A DNA stretch of 60,000 bases from Apostichopus japonicus (Eukaryota > Echinodermata > Holothuroidea > Aspidochirotida > Stichopodidae), in contig NC_092570.1 in the NCBI RefSeq assembly GCF_037975245.1, positions 17,525,918 to 17,585,917 on the forward strand, read 5' to 3'. This document shows, piece by piece, positions 11,907 through 25,004 of the stretch. The notes under the pieces were generated by a model, which made no database searches, had not been told where the DNA came from, and was given only the letters and a program-made list of their open reading frames with translations. A program made the translations under genes and the position numbers. Numbering within the stretch: the first letter of the stretch is position 1; every line of letters begins with the position of its first letter.

Positions 11907-12457
11907 GGCGGTATGTACAGTACCTATGGTGGAATGGCATTAGATCCGGCTAGGCCTATAAAAACCAGTATTACTATTACTACTACTAATTACTATTTAC
12001 AAATACTAAATTACAGTAACATTTTTCAAAAGCTTTTTAATATTCAACGGAAGAATGAAACAAATAGACTCAAATTATTCATTTTAGGCCTAGACATTAG
12101 ACTTGTTATTGCCTAGTAATACTGGCCTAGTACTATAGCCAAGTACTTCTAGTACTAGGCCTAGTACCAGTGTCCCTACTGTAACAATTATAACTGTCAC
12201 TATCAGTAGGCTAGGCCTAGGCCACCCTCGATTATTATTATATGTTAGTGTTACTGTTGGTTGGTTAACGTTAGGCGACCAAGGTAGTCCTAGTCAGAGA
12301 CGATGCAAGTGAAACAATTCCAAACCTAGGTTATACGCATTAAAAAAGAATCTTTCACAAAAAATTTGAATGAAAGATGTCACATTAGATTCATGTTCTT
12401 TTCATTCAGAGACATTAATTTGTTACGGTAGAAACAAATAAGTCTTCGGCGCCTTAC

Positions 12458-12500
12458 CTACTGCTTGTTCTCTGCCGCCATTCTTTCAGAATTCGTACGT
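12458..12500 (-). other. SMC4: Probable SMC4 non-coding first exon with short uORF
   Basis: On the minus strand this stretch ends in a strong donor (AG then GTAAGG) and is about 2.5 kb upstream of the first coding exon, whose acceptor lies at about 9979. It holds an ATGGCGGC start context followed by a 7-codon reading frame (MAAENKQ) whose TAG stop is the last three exon bases. If joined to the coding exon this frame is closed, so translation would start at the downstream ATG (9957). A CCAAT box lies about 40 bp further upstream on the minus strand (ATTGG near 12520 on plus), common in cell-cycle promoters. The transcription start is not visible. It could also be the 5' exon of another transcript. 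Confidence 0.5.
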
Positions 12501-13324
12501 TTCTCAAATATTGTAATGTGATTGGTTACTGAAATGTAAATATTCATGTTAAATTAAGGATGTTTTTTTATTCAGGAGTAGCGCCATCTATTTATTGAAC
12601 GTTATTGATTTGCAACGTTACTGTTCATCCGCCTGATCTAACCATTGTCAGGAAGTGTTTCTAAAATCAAATCCTTATTAGGAGAACATGGTTGCAGTTT
12701 TCGTCATTAGTTTGATACTTTAATGCTGAAGAGGAGGAGTTGTTTTTAAAGGAATAACGAATGCAGGGATAATTTTTTTGTTGCTAGGGCTAGAACTTTA
12801 GAAGGCGTTGCACATTCATATGTAAGCCCAACGCAGATCAAAATATAATCGAGGCACCTGAAGGTCATAGTTACGAAAATATCAAGAGTTCCCTTTTCTT
12901 AAAAGTTTCGTTAAAAGGAAAGCCTATGCTACGCTAAACAAGCACATTGAAGCTAGGCCTATGGTACGCTAAAGTAACAGTAACAATCTAGGCTGACTGA
13001 AACGTTAAGCACATACAGCATGCCTTGCCAGACTTAGGCTACTTCATATCCAATTCAAATGGTATGTTCCTTGTGTGGCAACGGACTAAAATAGCTCTTA
13101 GTACCGCTTTATTTTGGCAAACTGGGCCGCACCTGACCAACGACCTGCTGTTGATTTCAAACCTTTGATTCCGAGGACTTTCAAGCAATAGGTGTGTGTA
13201 TTCACACAAAAACATAATGTCAATACAGTACAGTTGATAATTAATGGGGATAATAAGCCTACCTGACAGCATCATTAGTGCCGATAAATTCTAAGCAGTT
13301 AGCTCGTTTTTTTGTAATGATGTA

Positions 13325-13430
13325 AAATAGATTGATTTTTTTCTTTTCTTGAGACATCTCACGGGCCGCAAAAAAAATCACTGGCGGGCCGCATGTAGCC
13401 CGCGGGCCGTAGGTTGCCCACCCCAGCTGT
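13325..13430. mobile_element. Relic of hAT-type element (GGCCCGCGGGCC end)
   Basis: Contains GCGGGCCGCATGTAGCCCGC and ends GGTTGCCCACCCC, resembling the end of the complete element at 49708-50056. The other end was not found, so this is a partial copy. Confidence 0.5.
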
Positions 13431-13818
13431 ATACGGTACCGGTATAGTCTTGCAACGATGCCCGAACCTTACATGGCGCGATAGGTATTAAAATGCACGG
13501 TAGGTAATTTCCGCATGACTCTTAACTACAGAGGAATGCCCTCTAGTAATGCTACTTCTCCATATGTGTTCTGCTGATGCGATCCGTAAACTTCTGGGAT
13601 CTTCCTGGAGGGTTGAGCCATCGGACTCACCAGATCCCTACCCACCCGATGCCACTCAGAATACTTGAAAGCTTATTTGGACCAAGGAACTTGTTATCAA
13701 AATTACATAAAATAACTTCAGCAGTTCCGAAAACTGAAGCTAAATCTGATAAAGTGTTTGACGTCTTAAGAAGCCTCGCGTGACCCACCGACACTTTTCC
13801 TGGCTCACAATTTGCGGA

Positions 13819-14718
13819 CATGGGCGTCAGCAGGTTTCAGAAAGTGAGGGGGACACTATACTATCTAAGCGGAGCGCCACCATTGGTTGGCGCGTAGCGT
13901 ACCAGAAAATTTTGGGTACATAAGACCCCCTAGATCGCAGGAGACGGCCTTCCTGAGTCGTTTTTAGTTACATCAGAACCAGATCTGTGAGGAGAAATTT
14001 TGTCTCACAAAACTAAATTCCGACAGAAAGTACTGGTAGAAAGATGCCGTTCTGACACCAAGGGAGACGAATTACACAGCGTCCATCTCAAACGAAATAT
14101 TGAAAAAGTGGCGCCGTCACCTCCGGGATGAGTGGAGTGGTATATATAATACATGCATGTAGGTGCGAGACGTCAGTTGTTATGTGCCCAGGTACTTTAA
14201 TAATAATAATCAGAAAAAGGCACCGCGCGCAGAGCGTGTGTAGCGCCTATAGCCGGCACTCAACAATAAAGATCTACCATATCCGGCGAATACATGTAGC
14301 CTTAATTACTTAACCCCTACACCCCTGTTCGTCCGTCCAGTCCAAGGGACTGGAGGTAGTGATATGAACATAGTAACTCATCACCATCTACCTGTATGGC
14401 TTACCTAATCCCTTGGAACCCATACAAACAACATGTGTGCAAGATTCAATACACTTTCGAATGGTCTCCCCCCCCCCCCCCCGAACGAATTAAATGGGCA
14501 GATTTAGGATATTGGGAGAATGGGAGATAAATGACGGTGCAAGTGATAGATAGCAGGGGCCCAGGGAGTCCAGATTTCTTGACCTTAAATAGAAAATCGC
14601 GCATATGCATGTGATTTTTTTTAATAACTACTCTGAAAAGTGGGTGGGACAAATGATATGATATCCCCTCCACTTTTGAAAGTGGGGGGGACATGTCCCC
14701 CACCTGTTGACGCCCATG
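13819..14718. mobile_element. hAT-like MITE, CATGGGCGTC ends
   Basis: A 900-bp element with inverted ends CATGGGCGTCAGCAGG and CCTGTTGACGCCCATG and perfect 8-bp flanks TTTGCGGA (13811-13818, 14719-14726). It has G-rich subterminal tracts and one copy of the ~90-bp hairpin module (13861-13960). The unoccupied site in unit 2 is near 37451-37460. Confidence 0.85.
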
Positions 14719-15278
14719 TTTGCGGACCGTCGTTTTACACACAACAAAGACATGCGATTCCGCAAGACTGCCTGCATATATCCCTATACCGTGTATTGTG
14801 TGTGTGTGTGTGCGTGTGTATGTGTGTTTGGTTTCTTAAATCGACGTGTTTGTGTCCATGAAAACAATAACAATAAATTTGGAAATTAGTCTTTGTAAAT
14901 TTATTGTTGTAGTTTCTGCAATGTGTTCACAGCTTCAAAATCTTTGAAGTGCCCTATATATAGCTAATTCACCGAGCATGATACCCTATAATATAGAACA
15001 GGAAGTAAAAAGGAACTTCATGAAATTATTATTAGATGTAATCTTATCTAAACATGATCTTTCAGAGAAGTATTACCGTGCGTAATAGCCATTACCAAGA
15101 AACGCTTTTCAAGGATGCTATTATAAGCAGACAAAACCAGAAAAAACCACAGTCATGTCCTTCCGTCATCAGAGAAGAATGTTTGATTTTATGGATTGAT
15201 AGAGAAATACAGAAAGTATATAACATATCATACAATGTGGCCTCATCCTGTGACGCCAAAGAAAGGAGCATTTAATAA

Positions 15279-15443
15279 GGGGTTAATCAACGGTCTAGCG
15301 TGCTTTACTCACAGGATTAATGCACGATCGGGGATAATGCAAGCAATGCACGAGGGCGGAGCCCGAGTGCATCCAGCGATAGCATTAACACCCGGAGTGC
15401 ATTAATCATGTGAGTAACGCACGCTTGACCGTTGATTAACCCC
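15279..15443. repeat. Imperfect palindrome / foldback repeat
   Basis: Arms of about 65 bp beginning GGGGTTAATCAACGGTC and ending GACCGTTGATTAACCCC, around a centre with GGGCGGAGCCC. A partly similar arm (TTTTCTCACAGGATTAA) lies near 15550. Likely a MITE; no clear target duplication. Confidence 0.7.
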
Positions 15444-15619
15444 GTTCATTCATACACTACCATTTGTGTGGGGGAAAAATCATAAAACAAAACATTTTTG
15501 GTTACATATATAACCAAAGATTTATTAAAGTGATGCCCCGTAATTTTACCGTGCTTTTCTCACAGGATTAACCACGGTCAGCTGACCTGAATGGACCAAT
15601 AGGATTTAGGAATCTTTAC

Positions 15620-16150
15620 TAAGTATGAATGAATAGTACAATACCAATGGTATCTGGTATTAATAGTCTTTCCTTTTGTGACGTTGCAGACGGAAACGAA
15701 TGACTTAGCATACGGAAATTATTTTAGGGTTGAACGAGTTCGACTGACTTGCCCTTATATGGGATTTTGCTTTGTTGTAGCCTAACAACAATACTGCGAT
15801 ACCGAATGTCTGTCATTAATATAGCACAGTATTATAGACTAGTTAACCACATATCAACTGGTATGTTAACGTTATTCAACTGACTGCACAACATTCTGCC
15901 AAAACATAGTCCTGCACAATAAAGGGACTAAACACAGGCAAGTAGGCTAAGTAGCTAGGTCGTGACAACAACAAAAAATGGTGAGTAAAGGGTACGTGCC
16001 CCTTCAGTGCAGAGACTACCGTTCCTTCGTCTATACCACCAGCATGTGTACATGTTCACGCGTTACATGCATGACATCCGTAAATTATTGGCGCACTTCC
16101 AACTCAACAGTTTAGCCTTGTGCATCCTGACTTCCTGAGTTACCATTGTA
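15620..16150. other. Unit 1 intergenic sequence, nothing recognised
   Basis: No supported exon or complete repeat. Its right part matches unit 2 upstream of 37790. Confidence 0.4.
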
Positions 16151-16152
16151 GC

Positions 16153-16155
<3 letters not shown>

Positions 16156-16218
<63 letters not shown>
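16156..16218. repeat. (TA)n microsatellite
   Basis: 63 bp of pure TA, at the position equivalent to the TA tract at 37793-37879 in unit 2. Confidence 0.98.
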
Positions 16219-16220
<2 letters not shown>

Positions 16221-16537
16221 CATGTTGTCGTCAGTCGTTATCCATGCACACTCATACATCGAATGCACGTTCTCTCAACCGATAGAAATAAAGAAGAAAA
16301 TTAATAACCGATGTAAAGTCACAGATATCAAGTTGTATAACGAGCATTACGAACATAAGGCATGTATGTAACCTTAACTATGGTAACTTGTAATATATAC
16401 TTGAACGGGGACGGTGGAAGGCCGGGATGTTGTCCCCAACTTTCCGTTCTTGCGTGTAACAATCTAACACACCATCGATAGTTTAGGAGGAGTTTGTGAT
16501 ACAATATTGAGCTAAAAATATACATTTGATATTTAAC

Positions 16538-16910
16538 CAGTGGCGTAGGAAGGTACTTTTGAGTGGGGGGGGGGCTGAAGACTGATGGCCCGCCTGGGGG
16601 AGGGGTCTAAGGGGAGGGGGTGTCCCCCTCCCCTTTGGATTTTTTTGCATTTCCAGGTGGCCTCAGATGCAATTTGGTGCAATATAGCACACTTCAACAC
16701 CCACTCCATTTTGTAAACTTAATTTTGTATTTTCACCTAGCCTTAGATGCAATTTGGTGCTCCAAATGAGATTTTTTTTCTCATTTGGAAATGAAAAAGG
16801 GGTTTTCTGACTTGCGAACCGGGGGGGGGGGCGGAATGATACTTCCGCCCCTCCACATTTTTCACTGGGGGGCTGGCGCCCCCAGCCCCCCCCCGGTTCC
16901 TACGCCCTTG
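16538..16910 (-). mobile_element. hAT-like MITE family 1, copy a
   Basis: A 373-bp element with ends CAGTGGCGTAGGAAGG and CAAGGGCGTAGGAACC, in the orientation opposite to the other copies. Perfect 8-bp flanks TATTTAAC. G-rich ends and an internal AAATGAGA/TCTCATTT hairpin. Confidence 0.92.
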
Positions 16911-16918
16911 TATTTAAC

Positions 16919-17340
16919 CACTTGATCTTTTACCTCGGTTGCCATGGCAACCACATATTTTGGTACTACTTGACATTTCCATGATACCTGTGAAGGTTCT
17001 ATCTCAATTCCATGTTTCTCGTGAAGTTATTGCTAAACTATGATTCCAACTAAATTTGACCTCTGACCTTTTACCTTAAGTGTTTACTCTGCGGTACCTT
17101 CCCATCAAGTTTGAAGAAAATCGGCCAAGACGTTTAGGAGATTTTAACACAAAATTGGACACCCACAAACACACAAACACACACACGGAAACATTTTGAC
17201 CCCTCCCTCAGTCATGGACTCCCGTTCACCCTGGGTTATCCCACCATGGGTGTCCCTCCCCCCCCCCCCCCCCGAGAGTAGCTACTCGGGAAAAATTAAA
17301 CATTACCATGGCAACTGTTGCTATGACAATGCCAAGGAAG
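16919..17340. repeat. Unclassified dispersed repeat with CA-rich tail
   Basis: Contains GACCTCTGACCTTTTACC, then a CACAAACACACAAACACAC stretch and a C-run. Absent at the equivalent place in unit 2 (about 38160). Possibly a retroposed sequence; family not known to me. Confidence 0.4.
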
Positions 17341-17876
17341 TACATTATCTCATCCTATGAGATAATAACAAATTGCCCCGTTCTTGGAAACTTCAGAGAA
17401 AAATGTGCCCCTTTGTTAGATGGCATTCATATATGGAATTTGTTGGGCAGTGGTAACAATAAGATAAAAAAAAAATAGTGGCACTTTCTAAGAATAAAAA
17501 GTAAAAGGGGAACGGCCAGTATTTCCAACTTCTAAATATAGCAAATGATTCGACGAAAAAAACTGCTTAGTGTGCTTTGTATCTTTGAAGATTGATCGCA
17601 CCTAATATTATATAGGCTTCTAGCATGTTCCTTGAATACGACCTCAGTTTAAACTTACATATGTCTATACTATTATAGCCTACTTGTCCTTTTCCCGGAA
17701 TCAGTTTAAGTAATTCGAAATCTAGGTAATAGCTCCGTCTCCGGTAAATTTGGAGTTTATCCCTTCGCCCTGTGCATACTGTTATCCGCGCTACTTGGTG
17801 TTACGTTACTCTGTGTGTAGTAAACAGTTCATCCTGATGTGGACTGACACTTTGAACTTGTCTATTGCTTCTTTTC

Positions 17877-19021
17877 TACGGAAGCTTGAGAGTGCCATCA
17901 ACATAAGAAAACTTTGCCCCAATAAGTCAACCTTTTTCAGTGAATTGGTTAGATAACAAGATAAATATCTTATCAAAAATCAGAAACTGCTGGATTGCTC
18001 AGTTGCTTTAACTGAGCAATTGAACATGTTTTGACAAAATGTTTAATTGAAAACTAATCATATCTCGTCAATTCAACATTTTTCTGCAAAATGTTTAATT
18101 GTTCACTTCACTCCATCTGAGCAATTGAATAATTTTTCTGCAAAATGTTTAAATTGACAACTTATTGTATGTCGTTAATGCAACATTTTTCTGCAAAATG
18201 TTAAATTGTTCACTTCCTTCCAAGTGAGCAAGTGAAACATTTTCTGCAAAATGTTTAATTAAAAATGTGTGTATGCGCGGTAGATGATTCATGCGTATAG
18301 TAAAGTACGGTAAATATATATGAAAAGCAACATGGTGTATGAAGGCCAGAACGATACCGTTAAAATTCTTCTGACCTGCAGAGGGTCATTCACGTGTAGC
18401 CACCGCCAAAATGGGGCAACGAGGAGAAGAAATAAAGACATTAAGCCTTCAAGTATAAAATGTTACTGATCAAGGGCGTAGGAACCGGGGGCTGTGAAAA
18501 ATATGGAGGGGTGGAAGTATCATTCCGTCCCCCCCCCCCCCGCTTCGCAAGTCAGAAAACCCCTTTATCATTTCTCAATAAATGATAACAACATTCGTCC
18601 TTTTAGCAGAAAACATTTTGGCAGAAAAAAATCTCATTTGGAGCACCAAATTGCATCTAAGGCCAGGCGAAAATGCAAAATTATTTACAAAATGGAGTGG
18701 GTGTTGAAGTGTGCTATATTGCACCAAATTGAATCTGAGGCCACCTGGAAATGCAACAAAAGACCCCCTCCCCTTAGACCCCCACCCCAGGCCGGCCATC
18801 AGTCTTCAGCCCCCACTGAAAAGTACCTTCCTAGGCCACTGTTACTGATATAAAAGATACAAATATAAAAGAAAATTGTTCAATTGCTCAGTTGGAATGA
18901 AGTGACCAACATTTTTCTGAATTTTGATAAGATATTATCTTGTTATCTAAACAATTAATTTAAAAATGTCAACTTATGGGGCAAAGTTTTTCTTATGTTA
19001 AGGCACTTTTAAGCTTCCGTA
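17877..19021. mobile_element. AT-rich foldback element, 1.1 kb, with nested MITE
   Basis: Outer arms beginning TACGGAAGCTT and ending AAGCTTCCGTA are inverted repeats of about 150 bp. They share CATAAGAAAA, TTTGCCCCA, AGATAACAAGATAA and CTGAGCAATTGAACA. The left interior has four degenerate units with TTTCTGCAAAATGTTTAATT. A family-1 MITE is nested at 18471-18841. Unit 2 lacks the element near 38490. No target duplication was recognised. Confidence 0.75.
18471..18841 (+). mobile_element. hAT-like MITE family 1, copy b
   Basis: A 371-bp copy, CAAGGGCGTAGGAACC to GGCCACTG, with perfect 8-bp flanks TTACTGAT (18463-18470, 18842-18849). Nested in the foldback element. Confidence 0.92.
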
Positions 19022-19629
19022 CTATTCTGGATATTTGAGACATTCATACCGTGGACGTAGTTTGGTGATTTGCGTTTCACATGAAAGGTGCATTGATCTG
19101 TATATAAACAGCACACATCGGTCTTCCTTGTAACAATTTCTCACGGAAGGTAACTGCCTGGTTGGTCAAACAAAGCTATGGTAAATATTTGTTGTTATTG
19201 TTGGACATGACAGGAGGGTGGAACGTTACTTAACAGTGTATATACGAGGTATACAAAAGCGTGAGTGTCTCAAACTGAAGAGGGACCAATCTATCGGCAT
19301 TCACTCCCTTCAATACCATATTCATCATACGGGTAAGTTTCACTTGTTCTATGAGAATATATTTGCTATTTTATTTACCACTGAATATTTACGAGTTCGG
19401 ATGGGTGTGCTTGCGGGTCACGAAGGAACTTAGTGGTTGTCGCGGTTTCGGTCGGAAGGGGGATGCATGATACTAGTAAATAGTTATCGTAGGCATTTTG
19501 GGCAAGCATGATTATTTGTGAGTGAATATTGAGTATCTTTCAATATGAGACTTTTTCCATAGTGGCTTAGAGCCAGGTTAGTAAAATTATTGCATCGGTA
19601 GATTGGCATACCGTCTTAATGGCTAAGGG

Positions 19630-21682
19630 CAGTGGCGTAGCTACGGGGGGGCCTGGGGGGGCCGAGGCCCCCCCATGAAATCGGCTGGCCCCCCCACTGG
19701 CCCCCCCCACTGGGAATGGGGTAAAAAAAAAAACACTCATCAGTGCGATTCGCTAATATTTTTTGTTCAATAATTTGGGAAATAGAGTTACACAATTTTC
19801 TCGTCTGCATCTGGCAGAATAAGAATAATACAATATCTGTAGTAATCATGAGAATGGTCACACAGCATGGCATGGCAATGGTCGATGCGACGATTGCGAC
19901 CATACACCACGAACCTTGTTGTGCTTCCACCTACCACATCAATCTATCAAAAGATTGGCTCCGTTTGTACTGAGCCGAGGTATCAGGTATTCATGGGCGG
20001 CGATCAAGGAGAGGGACGGGGGGGACATGTCCCCCCAATATTTTAGGTGGGGGATATAGTATCTTATATCCCCCCCCCAATATTTGGTGGCATAGTTTTT
20101 TTTTAAGCATATGTTTTGTATTTTTTTATGATATCGCTAGTAATTTCAAAATAGAAAATGCTTAGATGCAACTTACAAGGCCTGGGAAGTGCCATTTCCA
20201 GCGATCTGGGAGGCATTTTCGGCCAAAATTTTCTTTTGCGCTTCGCGCCAACTTATGGTGGCGCTACGCTTAGAAAGTCTGGGTACAAGCTCTGCCCCTC
20301 CCTTGGCAAATTCCTCGCAAAGCGCCTGTCTAACCGTGTCACAATTTGTTACTATATATGACCGAAAGTAGTTTTTACTTTTTTTTCTCGAAATGAATAG
20401 CTAGACGGACCGCATCCGTAATGAAATTTGGTTTGCATCTTGTGTATGAGTGTAAGTACGTACAATCATACATAGAATCTACATCGATATGGGTTCACTG
20501 GGTTTCCATTTAGCCTGTTTCCTACAAGATTTCTAACCGCAGGTGTGTAGCCAAGGGAGGGGGGGGTGAAGGGGTGGAGACCGCCCTCCCCCTCGAGCAT
20601 ATTTTTTTGGTATTTTCGATGATATCGAAGTTTTAGTAGCCGTTATAAGAGGTTTTAATATTTGTACACCAATAATTTAACTGTGTCTGAAATTTCGAAA
20701 ATTCCTTGACCAACATTCTTCATCATAGTATACTTCCCTCTACACTCGTACAATTTTGACCGGTCTGTTAGTGGTTGAGGGGGGTTTTCTATATTGGTTG
20801 TCCATAGATGAAATTTAGTGCAACATTATGGGTATGTTTTGAAGTGAATTTATTATTCAAATTCTGAACAAATAATGGGCTTAAAACCTTGAAAAGTGGG
20901 GCTGACGGGTATTGTGGGGCGTTACGTAGAATTACCTACAAATGCAATGAGGTCGAACATGATGTGTGACTGGTGACAATCGGCTTGACAAAAGGTTATG
21001 AATGAAAAAAAAAACTATTAGGAAAAACTTGGTTCTCAGGCAAAAGTGTACATCTGGTTGGTCATTTTCAAGCCCGAGAAGTGCCATTTCCGGTCATCTG
21101 GGGGGCTATCAAAACCAGAAATTTTCTTGTACGCTGCGCGCCAACCAATGGTGGCGCTCCGCTTTGACAGTAATTCGCCTGCATCCAAGCAGATGTCCCC
21201 CCCCCCCCCAATATTTGAAACAGATCGCCGCCCCTGCAGGTATTCATATATTGCCTCGAGTCAAATGAATATATTTCATTGAATATTCCGCAAAACAACT
21301 TTTTTATGGCCACGAAACTGTCGAAACAGGATTTTCCACTACTGGTAGAGATATAAAATATTGGGAATTCTGAAATTCCTGCAAATGATGCCAACTTCCC
21401 TCAAGTTAAAAGTCTGGGTGAGTTGGCAAGGCCAGTCAGCATGAAAGAGAAAAAACTTTTTTTGCATTTCTGTCACCAAAGTTGCACATCTTTTTGGTTG
21501 CTATTTTGCCTCACAGGTGCCATCTCCTGCGATCTGGGGGGTGCTGAAATCTCAAATTTTCTCTGTACGCTCCGCGCCAACCATGGTGGCGCTCCGCTTA
21601 GATACTAACCTCCGGCCCCCCCCACTAGAAAGAACGGCCCCCCCATGGCCCCCCCACTCAAAAAATCCTAGCTACGCCACTG
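19630..21682. mobile_element. hAT-like element, 2.05 kb, CAGTGGCGTAGCTA ends
   Basis: Inverted ends CAGTGGCGTAGCTA and TAGCTACGCCACTG with perfect 8-bp flanks GCTAAGGG. Contains three copies of the ~90-bp hairpin module (about 20191, 21081 and 21516), all in one orientation, and a block (20620-21080) also found at 35560-36040. No transposase reading frame. The unit 2 site near 39421-39431 is unoccupied. Confidence 0.88.
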
Positions 21683-22319
21683 GCTAAGGGTGTCGAATTC
21701 ACCGTCAGGTTCACATTTTGTTCGAGGTCTCTTGTGTCATGACCCCAGCCCCGCCGGTAATTGGATCACTATGAACCGGTACCAACTCATGCCTCATTGC
21801 GCCTCTGCTGAGAATTCCAGATGACAGGAGAATGGGCAGCATATGAGTCGGGCATAGATCATTTCGTTAAATCAGTATTTCACTTAGAAACATATATGAA
21901 GTCAAATAATGGCCATTAATATTTCAGTTTACGGCTACTCTCGAAGTTTAGTACTCTAATCCTTCTGGCACCAAATTCGACGCCGAAAGCTGCATAAATT
22001 AACTTCTATGATTGCACAATAGAAGTGCAGAAATATGAAATAGTCTATAGCTAATATATAGCTTTGAAGGGTTTTCTTTATAGAAATCTGAGATAAAAGA
22101 ATGAAAAAAGGCTAAGTAGGCCTTTATAAATATTTAGTACTTAGCATCCTCAACAAAATATAGGTTATCACTTTAGCGTTCCATTGAAAACTTAATATAT
22201 GAGGTAAACTGACATTACCACATTAGAAAACTTAATGATGAAAACTTGAATGGTCAGAAGTACGGGCACTGCCGTGCAGTATCATGAACTTTTCCTTCAA
22301 AAATTACTTTTATGTCGAT

Positions 22320-25000
22320 TTTAATTCTCTTGAAATGGCAAGTGGGGTGGGCGGGGGTGTGGGGGGGGGGGTCGGCACTCTTCTTGTTATCAGTTTGTCT
22401 ATTTATTAATGTTGTACATAGGCGTAGGAATCATAGGGGGAGGGGAAAGGTAGGGGACAGAGAGGGCAGTTGCCCCTACTTTGGAAAGTGGGAGTGGGAC
22501 AGGAGAATTTTTCTGCTCACTCATTATTCTAATTAGAAATTTTGTAATTTAAGATGTATACTCCTCAGCATTGAAGGATCCATATATTAGTAAAAAGAGT
22601 GCCAGGCAATCAAAATTAATGATCGTATATCAGTTCCATATGAAATTCAAACATTTGATGTATAGATATAGGGGAGGGAGGCATGGGATTCTAACTCCCC
22701 CCCCCCCGAATGATTTAGATAGGGTCAGAGGTGAGTTCAGGGTTTTACAGAGACTCATAATCACCCTCCTCGAAATAATCTTACTAGTACTCGGGTACTT
22801 TGGAAGCCGCCTACAGTAACTTATTATTATATTTATATTATTGTATTATTGTAATATTAATTACGGTTATACTACACGTATACTCGCGCTTAGAGGCTTG
22901 TACAGCTGTAGTCATATTCATGGCAAGTAAGGGGAATTATATCATCCCTACTTATGCTGCTGTATAAAAGATATGGAATCATTGTAAGAAGGTATTCCCC
23001 TTCCGGTAAGGTCACAGTCATCCCTTCAAAGATGGTAGAAAGACGATAAGTTTAGGTCCCCGGTTCGAGTCACTCCAAGATTAATGTATGTCGTTCAGTT
23101 ACCGAGTTGTTGACAATTGACACATTTATAATCATGAATGTTAAATATGAATGTCAGAGACTGACTTTGGTCAGTTTGCGGCTTTGATAAGCCAATGAGG
23201 CTTCTTCGCGAGTTCCTACTTGCAGGACGATCTAACATACATACACACACACACCCACACATATATATATATATACATACACACACACACATATACATAC
23301 ATACAAGTTATAACTGATTTGGAAAGAACGACAAATCTACAGGAAGAACAGGAAGTAGTTCACGCCAGACATTTGTATTCATAATTCAACCAACTAATAT
23401 CTTTACTGGTTGTCTACCGCCACAATATACCGTTTGTATCCATTCTCCACATAGTACGTAAATAAATGTGTGTCGTCTCATAGCAGCTGATTCTGTTTGA
23501 CTATATATATCGGAGTCACTCTGTGTGCTTGTGGGATTTGTTTTTTTTTTTTTTGGGGGGGGGGGGCAATTGGACATACAGGATTAAATTTAGTGTGTAA
23601 CATTATTTGCATATTATATGCAAATACATCCGGTGGGAACACAGATTCAAATACCAACCCTTTTTCTTTCTTCTTTCTGAATTCCAATTAACATTCAATG
23701 ATTTATATTGTTATAACACTGTAGCAAGGGCATACATATGGCAGTTTAGTCACTCTATACACAAGCGGGAAGTACATCTTACGCACGAAGTGACGAGAAG
23801 AGTGAAAATGTACGATAATATAATTAGTAATGTTCAGTGGACGCGGGCAAGGGGAGGAGCGTGGCCCGAACTAGACATCGACATTCGGAATCAACCCCTT
23901 CTCCCGGCCCAGCTAAGTCACCTTTCCGTAACGGTTCATGCAGTGCTGGTCGAGGAATTTAGAATCCAACTCTCCCCCCCCCCCCTCCATAGACCCCCAA
24001 ATCCACGTAGAATACACCGTTTTGATTCGGTTTCATTTTTAAAGACTATATAGACTACTAATCCGCCGTGCAATGTGAGCTTGCATGGTTTCGTTATTAT
24101 TCTGTGTATAAATAGCTAGAAAAGATTTTGGTTACGTTGAAGGTTATGATATATTTAGTCTCCATTGAACCCACACCCACGTAGAATACACTGATCCGGT
24201 TTCATTTTTAAAGAAAAAAATAGTGCTACAATACTGCACAGTGAAGAAAACCCCCCATAGCTACCACTGTTATTAAATAAAAGGCAACGTTTTTTACTAA
24301 ATATGCAAGACTATGATAACATGTTTCAAGATATAACAAGTAACAGATTTCAACATTTTGTCACCATGGCAACTTTCCATTACGCATGGTAATTTTGACA
24401 CGTATTTCCTTTACGATTTAATATGCAGAAATGTCTTTCTCGTGCCGTCACTGATATTTTGTGATTAGAATACACTACAAACATACTCATTGCCCAGCCC
24501 TCCCCATCCGCCCCCTCCTCTTTCAAACACGGGAAATTTCATGCTTCAAATAATTCTGACATCCTACCCTTGAGATACCCATAAGGAGTTAATGGTACAG
24601 ACTATGGCAGACGTAGGCTACACATGATTTTAAAGGCGACGAGGGTTCATCTGATAAGGTAGGAGCATGAACGGCTATTAAGTGGCGTCCTAGGCCCGGA
24701 GGAGAGGAGATGCTATGTCCGATCCTCCCTCCCCCTCCCAATCACCCTTGCAGTAACAATTTCAGCTAACTGATTGTAAACATCTGTAATAGTTTGAATT
24801 AACGTTTTCTGCGTATCTCTCGCGCAAACAATACTGAGGCATTCATGTTTCTTAGTCTTCTCTCTGCTGTACTTTATGTGAATCATTTCATAAATTCATT
24901 CTTGTTCGATTCTAGATACGTCGTCAACAGCTTTACTTGAAATCCATACTTTGTCATGCCTTTGGCTAACATGCTGGTATGCTTTTCCCTTTCTGACCTT
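22320..25000. other. Upstream region of IL-1R-like gene A
   Basis: No supported exon. Holds G/C runs, a mixed CA/TA tract at 23236-23305, and sequence paralogous to 48080-52240 (for example 23600-23990 matches 50510-50910). A repeat-like segment starting TAGGCGTAGGAATC (22420) is shared by both units. Confidence 0.5.
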
Positions 25001-25004
25001 GCAG

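Noticed and set aside
16120-16371. Frame with alternating Ile-Tyr (also at 35412 and 36065)
   Set aside because: Translation of TA microsatellites; no homology or splice support.
22700-22711. CRISPR-like or other prokaryotic repeat arrays
   Set aside because: Repeats here are eukaryotic MITEs and microsatellites; no spacer-repeat periodicity was seen.
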